A stretch of DNA of 45,577 bases from a virus, in IMG/VR virus record IMGVR_UViG_3300029309_000061, positions 1 to 45,577 of that record. One strand, given 5' to 3'. The position numbers and the translations under genes are program-made. Numbering within the stretch: position 1 is the stretch's first letter; the number at the start of each line of letters is the position of its first letter. The notes under the pieces were generated by a model. That model saw only the letters and a list, made by a program, of their open reading frames with translations. It did no database searches and had not been told where the DNA came from. Positions 1 to 7,699 of this stretch are shown here, piece by piece.

Positions 1-825
1 GCAAGTGAAATTAAAGTAGATACAATCGTCAATGCAGGGGGAGATAATGACTCAGGTATTGACCTAGCGACTAATGATACTATTAAGCTAAACATAGCAG
101 GTGCTGAGAAAGCTAGAATGGATTCAAGTGGTAACGTATTAATTGGTCACACGAGTTTAAATAGTCCAGTGGCAGATGGTGGTTCTGGTATGACCTTGAA
201 AGCAAGTGGTGAGATTCAGGCAGGTCTTGCAGGAACTGTGCTAAAATTAAATCGTGAAACAAGTGATGGAACAATGATAGACTTGCGTAAAGACGGCAGT
301 ACTATCGGAACTATCGGTGTTAATGGAGAATTTTTCATAGCACACACTTCCACTGGAATAAAATTTGTTGGTAACAATGTCGTTCCTACAAATAGTGCAG
401 GTGCTACAGCAGACAATGATAAAGACATAGGAAGTGAAAGTGTAAGATTTGTTGACATACACGCAACTAATGGGACAATTCAAACATCAGACCAAAATGA
501 AAAACAAGACACAGCAAGTTTGACATCTAAAGAACTAAACGTAGCTAAAAAGTTATCTGCATTGTTTAAGACATTTAGATGGAAAGATAGGGTTGCAGAA
601 AAAGGTGACAAGGCTAGAACGCACACAGGTATTATTGCACAAGAAGTACAATCAGCTTTTAGTGCAGAGGGACTAGATGTTTCTAAGTATGGGTTGTTTA
701 CATCAGGCACGTATAAAGACGAGGATGGTAAAGAGCAGACAAGACTAAGTGTGCGATATGCAGAGTTATTCTCTTTTATCTTCTCCTCTATAGAAGCACG
801 ATTGACAGCATTGGAGTCTAAATAA
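1..825 (+). CDS. Tail fibre C-terminus with peptidase S74 (intramolecular chaperone) domain, 5'-partial
   Basis: The frame is open from the first base, so the N terminus lies outside the window; 274 residues are visible. The upstream half is a beta-rich, Gly/Ser/Thr-rich fibre repeat (for example SSGNVLIGHTS). The last 110 or so residues carry the S74 signature: SDQNEKQD with the Ser-Asp self-cleavage pair, a helical segment, then GIIAQEVQ and a C-terminal helix ending in LESK. In this family the domain trimerises the fibre, then cleaves itself off. The protein is therefore likely a receptor-binding tail fibre. Its stop overlaps the next start (TAATG). Confidence 0.88.
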   Translation, partial: ASEIKVDTIVNAGGDNDSGIDLATNDTIKLNIAGAEKARMDSSGNVLIGHTSLNSPVADGGSGMTLKASGEIQAGLAGTVLKLNRETSDGTMIDLRKDGSTIGTIGVNGEFFIAHTSTGIKFVGNNVVPTNSAGATADNDKDIGSESVRFVDIHATNGTIQTSDQNEKQDTASLTSKELNVAKKLSALFKTFRWKDRVAEKGDKARTHTGIIAQEVQSAFSAEGLDVSKYGLFTSGTYKDEDGKEQTRLSVRYAELFSFIFSSIEARLTALESK

Positions 826-1232
826 TGGCATCAACACTTAAAATAAATACACTAACAGGTGTCACCACAGCAGGGTCAATCGCTGTGACAGGCGAAGGGA
901 ATAGCACCACGACTAATCTACAACAGGGGTTGTGTAAGGCTTGGTGTCACTATGCAACAGCTAGTTCGTTTACAAACAAAGATAATTTTAACATAACAAG
1001 CCTAACAGATAACGGAGCAGGTGATTGTACTCTTACTATAACAAATGCGTTTAGTAATTCTGACTACGCTGATACCTGTAGCTCTAATGGTGTAGGAACA
1101 GCCATAGACAACAGCACAAAATCTACAACACTGTGTAGGATACAATCTTTTGGTAACGATTCATCAGGTTCTTCACTGCCATTAGGAGATGCAAGTAGAA
1201 CAAGTATGCACTGTATGGGAGATTTAGCATGA
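825..1232 (+). CDS. Small tail-fibre-associated structural protein (hypothetical)
   Basis: 135 aa. It begins MASTLKINTLTGVTTAGSIA, a Thr/Ser/Ala-rich opening typical of marine phage fibre and adsorption proteins. The remainder is beta-rich with six cysteines and no membrane segment. It overlaps both neighbours by 1-4 bases, so it is translationally coupled inside the tail-fibre operon. A virion role is inferred from position and composition only; I recognise no catalytic motif. Confidence 0.6.
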   Translation: MASTLKINTLTGVTTAGSIAVTGEGNSTTTNLQQGLCKAWCHYATASSFTNKDNFNITSLTDNGAGDCTLTITNAFSNSDYADTCSSNGVGTAIDNSTKSTTLCRIQSFGNDSSGSSLPLGDASRTSMHCMGDLA

Positions 1233-2362
1233 GCAAAGCAGCAGAATTAGCAAACCTAATAGGCAACATCAATGCAGGTGGTGGTGGAGTAAACAGAAAT
1301 ATCATCATCAATGGTGCAATGAATGTGGCACAGAGAGGAACGTCAAGCACAGGAGTTGGTGCATCTAGTGGGTTCTTTACCTGTGATAGATGGAGAATCG
1401 CATCAAGTACAAGTGGAAGAGCAACAATGACGCAAGACAGTTCTGCACCAGAGGGTTTTTCAAACTCTGTAAAATTAGCTTGTACAACTGCTGACACCTC
1501 AATAGCTTCTGATGAGCTATTTATATTTCAACATAGAATAGAGGGTCAAAATCTTCAAACATTACAAAAGGGAACATCTAGTGCTGTTCCAGTAACGGTG
1601 AGTTTTTATGTAAAAGGAAATGCGTCAGCAACATACACTGTTGAATTAGAGGACGTTGACAACACACGATATAACTCACAAGAGTTTCCTGTTACAACGG
1701 ATTGGGTAAGAGTATCAAGAACATTTGTTGCAGATACTACAGGAACATTTGACGATGATAATGCAAATAGTTTAAGATTAAATTTTTGGTTACATGGTGG
1801 CTCTGGCAATTCTGGGGGAACTCATACAGATAATGTATGGCACACCACTAATAATCAAAGAATAGGAGATGGTGCATCCTCATTTTTTGACAGCACATCA
1901 AGAACCTTCTTCATCACAGGTGTTCAGTTAGAAGTAGGACAGAACCCAACAGAGTTTGAGCATGAGCCTTTTGAGAGGACGTTGGCTAAGTGTAAGAGAT
2001 ACTTTGAACATTGTTTCGACCACGGAACATTTCCAGTTGAGGGAAATAATTATGGACTTGGGATGACCCTCTATAATGGTGTTACTTGGATTAACGACAA
2101 TATAAGAGCGCAGATTCATTTTTTAGTTCGCAAAAGGTCAGACCCAACTATGACTGCTTTTAATGTTACTGGTTTAGGAAGTGGGACATCCGATAATAGA
2201 TGGAGATGGTGGAATGGGTCTGCTTGGGAAGAAACAAGTGGAGCTACAGATTTAGGCGAACTTAATAATACTGGTTGTTTTATAAATGTCGTAGAAGGAG
2301 ATGCTTCTGCACCCAACGCTTACATGGTTGGTGGTGGTTGGTCAGCAGACGCAGAATTATAA
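1229..2362 (+). CDS. Tail protein with carbohydrate-binding-like fold, probable adsorption protein
   Basis: 377 aa. After a short helix comes IIINGAMNVAQRGTSSTG and then a TCDRWRIASS segment, a pattern common in phage tail proteins that carry a jelly-roll, carbohydrate-binding-like module. The mid part (residues ~95-250) is beta-rich (VTVSFYVKGNASATYTVEL; FFITGVQLEVGQNPTEFEHE). Known relatives sit beside fibres and probably bind surface glycans. It overlaps the previous gene by 4 bases. Binding specificity cannot be read from the sequence. Confidence 0.62.
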   Translation: MSKAAELANLIGNINAGGGGVNRNIIINGAMNVAQRGTSSTGVGASSGFFTCDRWRIASSTSGRATMTQDSSAPEGFSNSVKLACTTADTSIASDELFIFQHRIEGQNLQTLQKGTSSAVPVTVSFYVKGNASATYTVELEDVDNTRYNSQEFPVTTDWVRVSRTFVADTTGTFDDDNANSLRLNFWLHGGSGNSGGTHTDNVWHTTNNQRIGDGASSFFDSTSRTFFITGVQLEVGQNPTEFEHEPFERTLAKCKRYFEHCFDHGTFPVEGNNYGLGMTLYNGVTWINDNIRAQIHFLVRKRSDPTMTAFNVTGLGSGTSDNRWRWWNGSAWEETSGATDLGELNNTGCFINVVEGDASAPNAYMVGGGWSADAEL

Positions 2363-2371
2363 AGGAATAAC

Positions 2372-2536
2372 ATGAATATATCAGAAGCACAGTACACAAC
2401 AGAAGATAAAAAAGTAATAAGGGTAGTTGAAGATTCTGTTACTAGATTTGTACCACTAGACCCTGCCAACAGACACTACGCAGAAATACTAAGACAAGTA
2501 AAGGAAGGCACATTAACTATTAAGGAAGCAGAATGA
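2372..2536 (+). CDS. 54-aa tail-region protein, hypothetical
   Basis: A small ORF that starts MNISEAQYTTEDKKVIRV and contains VPLDPANRHYAEILRQ, then ends TIKEAE. The PLDPANRHY segment is a recurrent feature of short phage proteins encoded next to tail fibres. Its stop overlaps the following ATG (ATGA). An AGGAA sequence lies 5 bases before the start. Function unknown. Confidence 0.62.
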   Translation: MNISEAQYTTEDKKVIRVVEDSVTRFVPLDPANRHYAEILRQVKEGTLTIKEAE

Positions 2537-2781
2537 CGGATAATGTAATACAAATAAATGGTAAAGACTATAAAACAGATAACTTTAACAAGGAGCAGAA
2601 CTACATCATCTCTCAGATAAAGAGTTTGCAGTCTAAGAGTAACACACACAAGTTTGAACTTGACCAGATGAGTGCTGCCTTGACACATTTCACAAATATA
2701 CTCATCGAGTCCATAAATAAATCTGAGCAACAATCAAAGGAAATTTTAGAAAAAGCTGCTAAAACTGCAGTAGTGGGGTAA
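2533..2781 (+). CDS. 82-aa helical phage protein (DUF6447-like), unknown function
   Basis: MTDNVIQINGKDYKTDNF followed by two amphipathic helices (residues ~20-75) that look coiled-coil forming. It resembles the short proteins starting with INGxxY found after tail-fibre genes in many marine phages; the family name is from memory and was not searched. It overlaps the previous gene by 4 bases and is one base from the next. Confidence 0.55.
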   Translation: MTDNVIQINGKDYKTDNFNKEQNYIISQIKSLQSKSNTHKFELDQMSAALTHFTNILIESINKSEQQSKEILEKAAKTAVVG

Positions 2782-2782
2782 C

Positions 2783-3277
2783 ATGTTTGACCCCATCACC
2801 ATCTCTGCTGCTGTTGCTACAGCAAGCACAGCCTTCAACGGAATCAAGAGGGCATTTGCAGCAGGACGAGACTTGGAAGCAATGTCACAAGACTTGTCAC
2901 GGTGGATGGGAGCAGTCAGTGACGTAGACAACGCACACAAGTCAGCCAAGAATCCATCAATGCTACGTAAAGTTTTTGGTGGTGGTAGCATAGAACAGGA
3001 AGCCATAGAAGCGTTTACTGCCAAAAAGAAGTTAGAAGAACAGAGGTACGAGCTAAAACAGTTTCTAATGTTCACGTTTGGTTCTAAGTCGTGGGACGAT
3101 TTACTAGCGATGGAAGGACAGATACGCAAGAGAAGACAGAAAGAAGTATATGATAAACAAAAGTTTAGAGAAAAAGTTGTAACGTATGTCGCTTTGGCAG
3201 TGGTTCTTACTTTTGGTCTTGGTGCTTTGGTGCTGTTTGTTCTTGCCCTTATGGGGGTCGACAGAGGATGGTGGTAA
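2783..3277 (+). CDS. 164-aa membrane protein with C-terminal transmembrane segment
   Basis: Residues 1-130 are soluble, helical and charged, starting MFDPITISAAVATASTAFNG. Residues ~134-158 form one strong hydrophobic segment (VALAVVLTFGLGALVLFVLA), followed by the short tail DRGWW. Similar proteins occur downstream of tail fibres in cyanophages and pelagiphages. The last 92 bases also encode the hydrophobic N terminus of the next gene in another frame. Role unknown; lysis or membrane attachment is possible. Confidence 0.6.
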   Translation: MFDPITISAAVATASTAFNGIKRAFAAGRDLEAMSQDLSRWMGAVSDVDNAHKSAKNPSMLRKVFGGGSIEQEAIEAFTAKKKLEEQRYELKQFLMFTFGSKSWDDLLAMEGQIRKRRQKEVYDKQKFREKVVTYVALAVVLTFGLGALVLFVLALMGVDRGWW

Positions 3278-3653
3278 CTGCGTAAGAAAAGATGGTGGAC
3301 AGTACACATTTGAGTGGCTTTGTGCAGACAATTATGGTACAATAACTTTAGCACAATCCGACAACATCAAGAACTGTTACACCTGCTTCCTCAAGAAGTT
3401 CAGCGATTGGACATGGGAGCAAGAGAAGAGACTAGGCAAACGTGAAGACCCAAAGTATATCACCTGCCGTAGATACAAAAGAGTGCAAGCAAAGAACGGA
3501 CAGCAGGTTTGTTTGTACAAGGGAGCAAACGATACATATACGCTAGTGGTGGAAGGACAATGCCCAACAGAGTACCGTTGCAGATATGACCCAAATGGTC
3601 AGCCACCTAACATAGACAGTGTTTTAGATTCAATGAATAAGAGTTTTAAGTAA
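3186..3653 (+). CDS. 155-aa cysteine-rich protein with signal/anchor sequence
   Basis: Begins inside the preceding gene (92-base overlap). Residues 4-23 are strongly hydrophobic (WQWFLLLVLVLWCCLFLPLW), which reads as a signal anchor or signal peptide. The rest has about ten cysteines (for example YTCFLKKF, YITCRRY, YRCRYDP), suggesting a disulphide-bonded exported domain. I see no in-frame ATG after the overlap, which favours the overlapping start. It could be an exported host-interaction or lysis accessory protein; no family recognised. Confidence 0.58.
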   Translation: MSLWQWFLLLVLVLWCCLFLPLWGSTEDGGNCVRKDGGQYTFEWLCADNYGTITLAQSDNIKNCYTCFLKKFSDWTWEQEKRLGKREDPKYITCRRYKRVQAKNGQQVCLYKGANDTYTLVVEGQCPTEYRCRYDPNGQPPNIDSVLDSMNKSFK

Positions 3654-3654
3654 C

Positions 3655-3885
3655 ATGGAAATAGACCCAGTAATGTTTTGGAATTTAATCTTGACGCTTG
3701 TTATAGCACCTGCGTTGTGGACATTTCGTAACATGATGCTAGAAGTAAAGAGACTAGACATACTTCTAAATAAAACAAGAGAAGAGTACGCATCAAGGTC
3801 TGAGGTAAAACAAGAGATGCACGGAGTAATGGAAGCACTACACAGACTAGAAGATAAGCTAGACAGAGTATTAAGTAAGGACTAA
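3655..3885 (+). CDS. 76-aa membrane-anchored coiled-coil protein
   Basis: Starts one base after the previous stop. One hydrophobic helix (MFWNLILTLVIAPALWTF, residues ~7-24) is followed by a charged coiled coil to the C terminus (VKQEMHGVMEALHRLEDKLD). Topology resembles small phage lysis accessory or i-spanin-like proteins, but the class cannot be fixed from sequence. It is the third consecutive gene with a hydrophobic helix. Confidence 0.6.
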   Translation: MEIDPVMFWNLILTLVIAPALWTFRNMMLEVKRLDILLNKTREEYASRSEVKQEMHGVMEALHRLEDKLDRVLSKD

Positions 3886-3889
3886 CTAA

Positions 3890-5797
3890 ATGGCAATGAC
3901 AGTACAAGAAGCTTATGATATTTTAACTAAGCTACACGGATATACAGGACCTGAAACTAAGAGGTCAATATCTAACTTTATAAATGCACGAGACATACCC
4001 ATCGCTGTGAAGAACAGAGGGGGTCTTATAGGTATGCAAGAGGGTGGTGCTATTGAGCCTGAGTATGGACAGCCACCACAAGGACCTATCTCAGATGATT
4101 TAAAAAAATTTTTAGAAAAAAATAATATTCCTACACCACCAGAAAAAGATAAAGAATACACAGCAGAAGATATTCAAGAAGGTCAAAGAAAGTTAATTGG
4201 TGATGCCACTGTTGACCCATCAAAAACTTTAAAAGAAACAGAAGTAGATAAGATAGACCCTGATACAACAGGTACAAATATAGATGAAGGTGCAGGTCAG
4301 GTAACACCTGATGCAGAAAAAGCTCCTATAGGTCAGGTAGATACAACTGCTCAAGCAAAAGACCCTGACCCTATAGATGTAACAAAGGCTGATACATTTA
4401 CTTCTGCAGAACAAATGAAGAAGTTGATGGAAGATGTTGACCCTCAAACTAGTGATGTTACTAAAGAAGTTGTAGGTCAAACTAAAGAAGATACGGCTGT
4501 CTCTGACATTGATGCAGCACAAATAGACGAAGCAAGAAAAGTAGCTGATGCTCCTACTCGTAAAGCAGAAGTAGGAGAGATGCTTAGTGAAACTCCTGTT
4601 GTAGACCAGACAAGAGTAGCAGGAGTAGATGCACAGGCTGTATCCGTTCAAGATGAACTGTCTACTCTTATGGCTCAGTTTGATGACGGTAAGACCCCTG
4701 CATGGGCAGCAGGAAGTATGCGTAAAGCTATGGCAACTCTAGCAGCAAGAGGACTCGGTGCATCGTCACTTGCAGGACAGGCAGTCATACAGGCTGCAAT
4801 GGAGTCTGCCTTACCTATTGCACAGATTGATGCGTCAAACAAACAACAGGTAGCACTAGCTAATGCACAGCAAAGAGCTAAGTTTTTGCAGATAGAGTTT
4901 GACCAAGCTTTTCAGACAAAGGTAATGAACGCTGCAAAGGTTAGTGAGATAGCTAACATGAACTTTACAGCACAGCAACAAGTAGCTCTTGAGAATGCTA
5001 GAATGGCACAGACTGTAGACTTAAATAATTTAAGTAACAGACAGGCTATTGTAATGGCTGAAGCTGCTCAACTTTCTCAGTTAGAGATGGCAGGATTGAG
5101 CAACCTACAACAGGCTCAAATTGCAAATGCACAAAACTTTTTGCAGATGGATTTGGCTAATCTTAACAATGAACAACAGACAGAGTTATTTAAGGCACAA
5201 CAGAATGCTCAAACACTGCTAACAGATACAGCATCTCAGAATGCTACAGAACAGTTTAACGCATCAAGTGCTAATCAGTCTGCACAGTTTGATGCTAACC
5301 TTGCAAGTCAGGTAAGTCAGTTTAATACTGCACAGTACAATGCTATGAGCCAGTTTAATGTTAATGAAGAGAATGCACTAAACAAGTTTAACGCTGAGAT
5401 ACAGAATCAAAGAGACTTCTTTAATGCTAACAACTCTTTAGTTGTTGCACAGGCTAATGCTAAGTGGAGACAGGATACCACTACAGTTAATACTGCCACG
5501 CAGAATCAGGCTAACTTTGAGTTTGCTAAACAAATAAACGGACTGTCAAATAAGGCTATAGACCAAATATGGCAGAGAGAAAGAGACTTAATGCAGTTTG
5601 CTGTAGCACAGTCTGAGAGTGCATTAGAAAGGTCTACTAGATTACTACTTGCTGATAAGAAACTGGACAGTGTACGAATGCAGTTAGATACAGCAGAAGC
5701 TGCAGCTAGAACAAGTTTCTTTGGTAGGATGTTGTTTGGTAGTGCAGGTTTATCATTGTTTGGTGGAACAGGTTTAATTGGTTCATTTTTTAAGTAA
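3890..5797 (+). CDS. 635-aa internal virion/ejection-type structural protein with hendecad coiled coil
   Basis: Residues 1-60 include the GG-type motifs NRGGLIG and QEGGAIEP. Residues ~65-260 are acidic, Asp/Thr/Pro-rich and probably disordered. Residues ~265-560 are Ala/Gln/Asn-rich helix, including at least six successive 11-residue repeats (residues 455-520) that each start with F and N/D at positions 2-3. The end (RMLFGSAGLSLFGGTGLIGS) is hydrophobic. Related Q/N/A-rich proteins in marine podoviruses are virion components, probably internal or ejected. No lytic motif seen. ATG at 3890 chosen; a second in-frame ATG lies two codons on. Confidence 0.65.
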   Translation: MAMTVQEAYDILTKLHGYTGPETKRSISNFINARDIPIAVKNRGGLIGMQEGGAIEPEYGQPPQGPISDDLKKFLEKNNIPTPPEKDKEYTAEDIQEGQRKLIGDATVDPSKTLKETEVDKIDPDTTGTNIDEGAGQVTPDAEKAPIGQVDTTAQAKDPDPIDVTKADTFTSAEQMKKLMEDVDPQTSDVTKEVVGQTKEDTAVSDIDAAQIDEARKVADAPTRKAEVGEMLSETPVVDQTRVAGVDAQAVSVQDELSTLMAQFDDGKTPAWAAGSMRKAMATLAARGLGASSLAGQAVIQAAMESALPIAQIDASNKQQVALANAQQRAKFLQIEFDQAFQTKVMNAAKVSEIANMNFTAQQQVALENARMAQTVDLNNLSNRQAIVMAEAAQLSQLEMAGLSNLQQAQIANAQNFLQMDLANLNNEQQTELFKAQQNAQTLLTDTASQNATEQFNASSANQSAQFDANLASQVSQFNTAQYNAMSQFNVNEENALNKFNAEIQNQRDFFNANNSLVVAQANAKWRQDTTTVNTATQNQANFEFAKQINGLSNKAIDQIWQRERDLMQFAVAQSESALERSTRLLLADKKLDSVRMQLDTAEAAARTSFFGRMLFGSAGLSLFGGTGLIGSFFK

Positions 5798-5812
5798 TGT
5801 AGGAGATAGTTA

Positions 5813-6034
5813 ATGTCATTAGACTATGAAAAAAGATTAAGAGAACTCCGTAGATTAGACTATATGGAGGACTACAAAGACAAACCTAAACTAGAAGACA
5901 AGGGTTTTATGCGAAAAAGAGTTGTAGAAGAACAGCCTACCGATGATAAGAATCCACTTCAAAAGTTTCAAGAAGTTGCTTTTATGCAGATAATGTTTTT
6001 AAATAGTGAACTAAAGGAGAAAGTACGTGGCTAG
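5813..6034 (+). CDS. 73-aa charged hypothetical protein
   Basis: Preceded by an AGGAG site. Highly charged and helical (YEKRLRELRRLDYMEDYKDK at the N terminus), no hydrophobic segment. Ends 8 bases inside the next gene, so it is co-translated with the internal virion cluster. Possibly a small virion or assembly factor; unrecognised. Confidence 0.55.
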   Translation: MSLDYEKRLRELRRLDYMEDYKDKPKLEDKGFMRKRVVEEQPTDDKNPLQKFQEVAFMQIMFLNSELKEKVRG

Positions 6035-6545
6035 ATTTGATTACCCTGTTCCCGGACAGTCGTTAACAACTCCTCCTAGAAATGCATCCTATGAGAGACC
6101 ACCACAAACTGTTGACCCTAAAGAAGCTTTGCAAATTCATATAAGTAATCTAAACTCTAAAGAATCTATGGAAGACATAGCATACTTTACTGAAATGGGT
6201 TTAGATATAAAGTCTCAGACTGAAGCCTTACTACGTAGTGCTGTTGCTGAGGGTATACATTCTATTGATGTAAGCCTAACTATAGCTCCCCTACTCCACC
6301 AGTTTATTGTTGGCAGACTAGAAGCTATGGGATTAGAATACGATGAGGGCATAAATAACGTGGCTGAAAAAGAAAGTATTCGCTATCAAAGAAATATTAG
6401 TAAAGCAATGAAGATGTTGTCTGGAGTAAAGCCCACTGATAATGTAGATGAGATGGATTTAGAACAGACAGAGGTAGAAGAGACTGCTCCTGTTGAAGAG
6501 CAGACCGTTGAAGAACCAGTAAAAGGATTAATGGCAAGGACTTAA
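6027..6545 (+). CDS. 172-aa structural-module protein, hypothetical (GTG start)
   Basis: GTG start at 6027 with AAAGGAGA seven bases upstream, which decides this start. N terminus MARFDYPVPGQSL, helical middle (residues ~35-135), and an acidic Glu/Val/Pro-rich tail (EETAPVEEQTVEEP). Lies between two large virion proteins; likely a virion or assembly component. No family recognised. Confidence 0.58.
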   Translation: MARFDYPVPGQSLTTPPRNASYERPPQTVDPKEALQIHISNLNSKESMEDIAYFTEMGLDIKSQTEALLRSAVAEGIHSIDVSLTIAPLLHQFIVGRLEAMGLEYDEGINNVAEKESIRYQRNISKAMKMLSGVKPTDNVDEMDLEQTEVEETAPVEEQTVEEPVKGLMART

Positions 6546-6547
6546 TT

Positions 6548-7699
6548 ATGGCATTTTTTAGTTTTTTAGGTGCGAATAAATATCTCAAAGAAGTAGAAGA
6601 ACAGGAGAGATATGAAGAAGCATTTAATTTAAAGAAACAAACACTAGGAATTTCTAAAGAAAATTTAGAATTACAAAAAGAAACTCTTGAGTTAAAAAAG
6701 ATTTTACAAGAACAAAATTTACTTACAAGTCTTTTACCTCTTGTATCTGGCAGTGGTTTGCCAACAGGAAGTAAAAAGACTAGCTTAGGTGCTACCGTAA
6801 GTGGAGGAGGTAAATCTCCAGTGGGTCAGGATAACGAATTTTATGCAGGTGTAATTAAAGAGCAATTTCCTTATGTTACAAATACTGCATTGGGCAGTAT
6901 TATGGCTAACACTAATAATGCTAATGGAACTCTAAAAACAGTTTATGATTTTTTAAACTCAACAAAAAAACAATTTAATGATAAGAATAGATTAACACCA
7001 GAGGGTCGAATACCAGATGAAACTTTAGAATATATATTTAGTAATACATTTTCTAAAACTACAAAACCTTACGAAAATATAAAAAACTTAGAAAAACAAT
7101 TTGGTTTTAAATTAAGTGAAAGTTCAAAGGGTATGTTAGATATATTAACTAACTATTCCATAACTAATGTTCAATTACCAACAGTTACTGACCCACTGGG
7201 TTTACCAGAGTCAAAAGATATAGAATTTTTAAAGGACGAATCCTATGATGTAGCAGAAAATTTCTATAAACAAGAAGTAAATGCAGTAAATAGGGCTATA
7301 TCTTTTTATCAGAAAAAATTTAATAATAGGACTCTAAACTCTGAGGAACAAGAACTCTATAGTTGGTTAACAAAAAGAAGTGGTAAACTTGCAGAGATAG
7401 AGGGATTTTCAAAAAGTAATCCTACCCAGTTAATAAATTTATATGGAACTCGTGACTCATATAACTATATGAGAACTAACTCAACTATGGCAAAACAATT
7501 CTTTTTACCTGAACAACCACCTAGTTTGAGTTTAAATATAGAAGCTCCCCCTGTTGTAGTTTTTAATCACAAACATATGATTACACTAAGAAATTTAGGT
7601 GTATTGCGTCCCGGTCAAAAAGTAAAATTTATGAATATTGGAGATGCAGATGGTACTCCTAAAGAAGAAGGCATAGTTCCTCCTAAAGGACAAGATTAA
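6548..7699 (+). CDS. 383-aa probable internal virion protein
   Basis: Residues 12-65 form a long charged coiled coil (KKQTLGISKENLELQKETLE), followed by a Gly/Ser linker (TVSGGGKSPVG). Residues ~85-330 are helical, with an all-helix lysozyme-like length but no clear catalytic Glu motif. The coiled-coil start suggests assembly with the proteins either side. Stop overlaps the next ATG by one base. Assigned to the ejection-protein cluster by position. Confidence 0.55.
   Translation: MAFFSFLGANKYLKEVEEQERYEEAFNLKKQTLGISKENLELQKETLELKKILQEQNLLTSLLPLVSGSGLPTGSKKTSLGATVSGGGKSPVGQDNEFYAGVIKEQFPYVTNTALGSIMANTNNANGTLKTVYDFLNSTKKQFNDKNRLTPEGRIPDETLEYIFSNTFSKTTKPYENIKNLEKQFGFKLSESSKGMLDILTNYSITNVQLPTVTDPLGLPESKDIEFLKDESYDVAENFYKQEVNAVNRAISFYQKKFNNRTLNSEEQELYSWLTKRSGKLAEIEGFSKSNPTQLINLYGTRDSYNYMRTNSTMAKQFFLPEQPPSLSLNIEAPPVVVFNHKHMITLRNLGVLRPGQKVKFMNIGDADGTPKEEGIVPPKGQD

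Noticed and set aside
2746-3354. 202-aa minus-strand frame opposite the membrane protein genes
   Set aside because: Antiparallel shadow of two well-supported plus-strand genes; composition is unlike a phage protein and no ribosome site is seen.
2783-3653. Classical i-spanin/o-spanin pair
   Set aside because: The overlap is suggestive, but the first protein has its helix at the C-terminal end and the second lacks a clear lipobox at the right place.
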